Source of the DNA: Pseudoxanthomonas sp. PXM02
GTDB taxonomy: Bacteria; Pseudomonadota; Gammaproteobacteria; Xanthomonadales; Xanthomonadaceae
DNA length: 64,000 nt
Assembly: GCF_014851805.1 (NCBI RefSeq)
Contig: NZ_JACVAK010000003.1
Span: forward strand, 395,501 to 459,500
Reading direction: 5' to 3'
This document shows, one piece after another, positions 63,860-64,000 of this stretch. Every line of letters starts with the position of its first letter. Within the stretch, counting starts at the first letter, position 1. The notes below the pieces were generated by a model that was given only the letters and a program-made list of their open reading frames with translations, had not been told where the DNA came from and did not search any database. The position numbers and the translations under genes are program-made.

Positions 63860-64000
63860 GTGCGTTCGATCGCGATGCCGGCTGCTGCCAGCGCCGCCTC
63901 GGTCGGCGCATCACCCGCTGGCGTGACCGGCCGCGTAAGGTCCCACAGGAAACGCACACGGAATCCTGCCGTCGCGGCGTCCTGTGCCGACCACAGCACG
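63856..64000 (-). CDS. C-terminal fragment of an unrecognised protein (5' end outside the window)
   Basis: The frame is open from the window edge and ends at TAG (63856-63858). About 48 residues are visible (VLWSAQDAATAGFRVRFLWD then LTRPVTPAGDAPTEAALAAA and GIAIERT), with normal high-GC codon use. No family recognised from this fragment. It faces the thioesterase gene across the GTAG REP pair. Confidence 0.6.
   Translation of the reverse strand, partial: VLWSAQDAATAGFRVRFLWDLTRPVTPAGDAPTEAALAAAGIAIERT

Overview
The window is high-GC bacterial chromosome, densely packed with genes on both strands. It carries no tRNA, rRNA, phage module or CRISPR array that I could see. The gene set points to a gammaproteobacterium of the family Xanthomonadaceae: an Ax21-family outer-membrane protein, glnK-amtB with ntrBC and glnA side by side, rhodanese-secB-gpsA, hemD-hemX-hemY, class Ia nrdAB behind a cobalamin riboswitch, and many short GTAG- or GTGGGAGCGACG-type palindromic repeats. 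Pseudoxanthomonas, Stenotrophomonas or Lysobacter-like genera fit best; the genus is inference.

Layout. 1-14.8 kb: a truncated dicarboxylate-type symporter, an orphan transposase-like gene, Ax21, the gpsA/secB/rhodanese block, heme synthesis genes hemD-X-Y, a DUF4349 lipoprotein, gamma-glutamyltransferase, a FadI-like thiolase and a Cu/Zn superoxide dismutase. 14.9-21.3 kb: a complete nitrogen-regulation locus (ntrC, ntrB, amtB, glnK, glnA) with a recognisable sigma-54 promoter and NtrC boxes in front of glnA and an NtrC box at the 5' end of ntrB. 21.3-35.5 kb: uppP, META/DUF4377 lipoprotein, an exported HELSH protein, PEBP protein, TPR-sulfotransferase-like protein, YheT hydrolase, PlsC-like acyltransferase, hotdog thioesterase, amidohydrolase, a translationally coupled sixA-yceI-phospholipase D operon, an orphan ParA ATPase and a Ycf46-like AAA ATPase.

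35.5-42.0 kb looks like an accessory stretch: small membrane or exported proteins of unknown function, a broken reading frame, and two related ~95-bp palindromic elements. 42.0-48.7 kb: phzF-like and yczE-like genes divergent from a MocR-type regulator across a nested palindromic operator, then an AEC transporter and a tight hydrolase-zapE-sirtuin run. 48.7-56.5 kb: exported proteins, an esterase, an EnvZ/OmpR-type pair, a Gly/Asn/Ser-rich secreted protein, an EF-hand protein, a sterol-desaturase-family protein and a DUF1338 (HglS/YdcJ) dioxygenase. 56.6-64 kb: cobalamin riboswitch, nrdA, a palindromic repeat block, nrdB, an S9 peptidase, an acyl-CoA thioesterase and the C-terminus of one further gene, punctuated by REP pairs.

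Working together: GlnK, AmtB, NtrBC and GlnA make one ammonium uptake, sensing and assimilation circuit; HemD/X/Y serve heme synthesis; nrdAB is expected to be turned down when cobalamin is plentiful; YczR/MocR probably controls the phzF-yczE pair. All function calls come from reading the sequence and recalling families; no database search was run.
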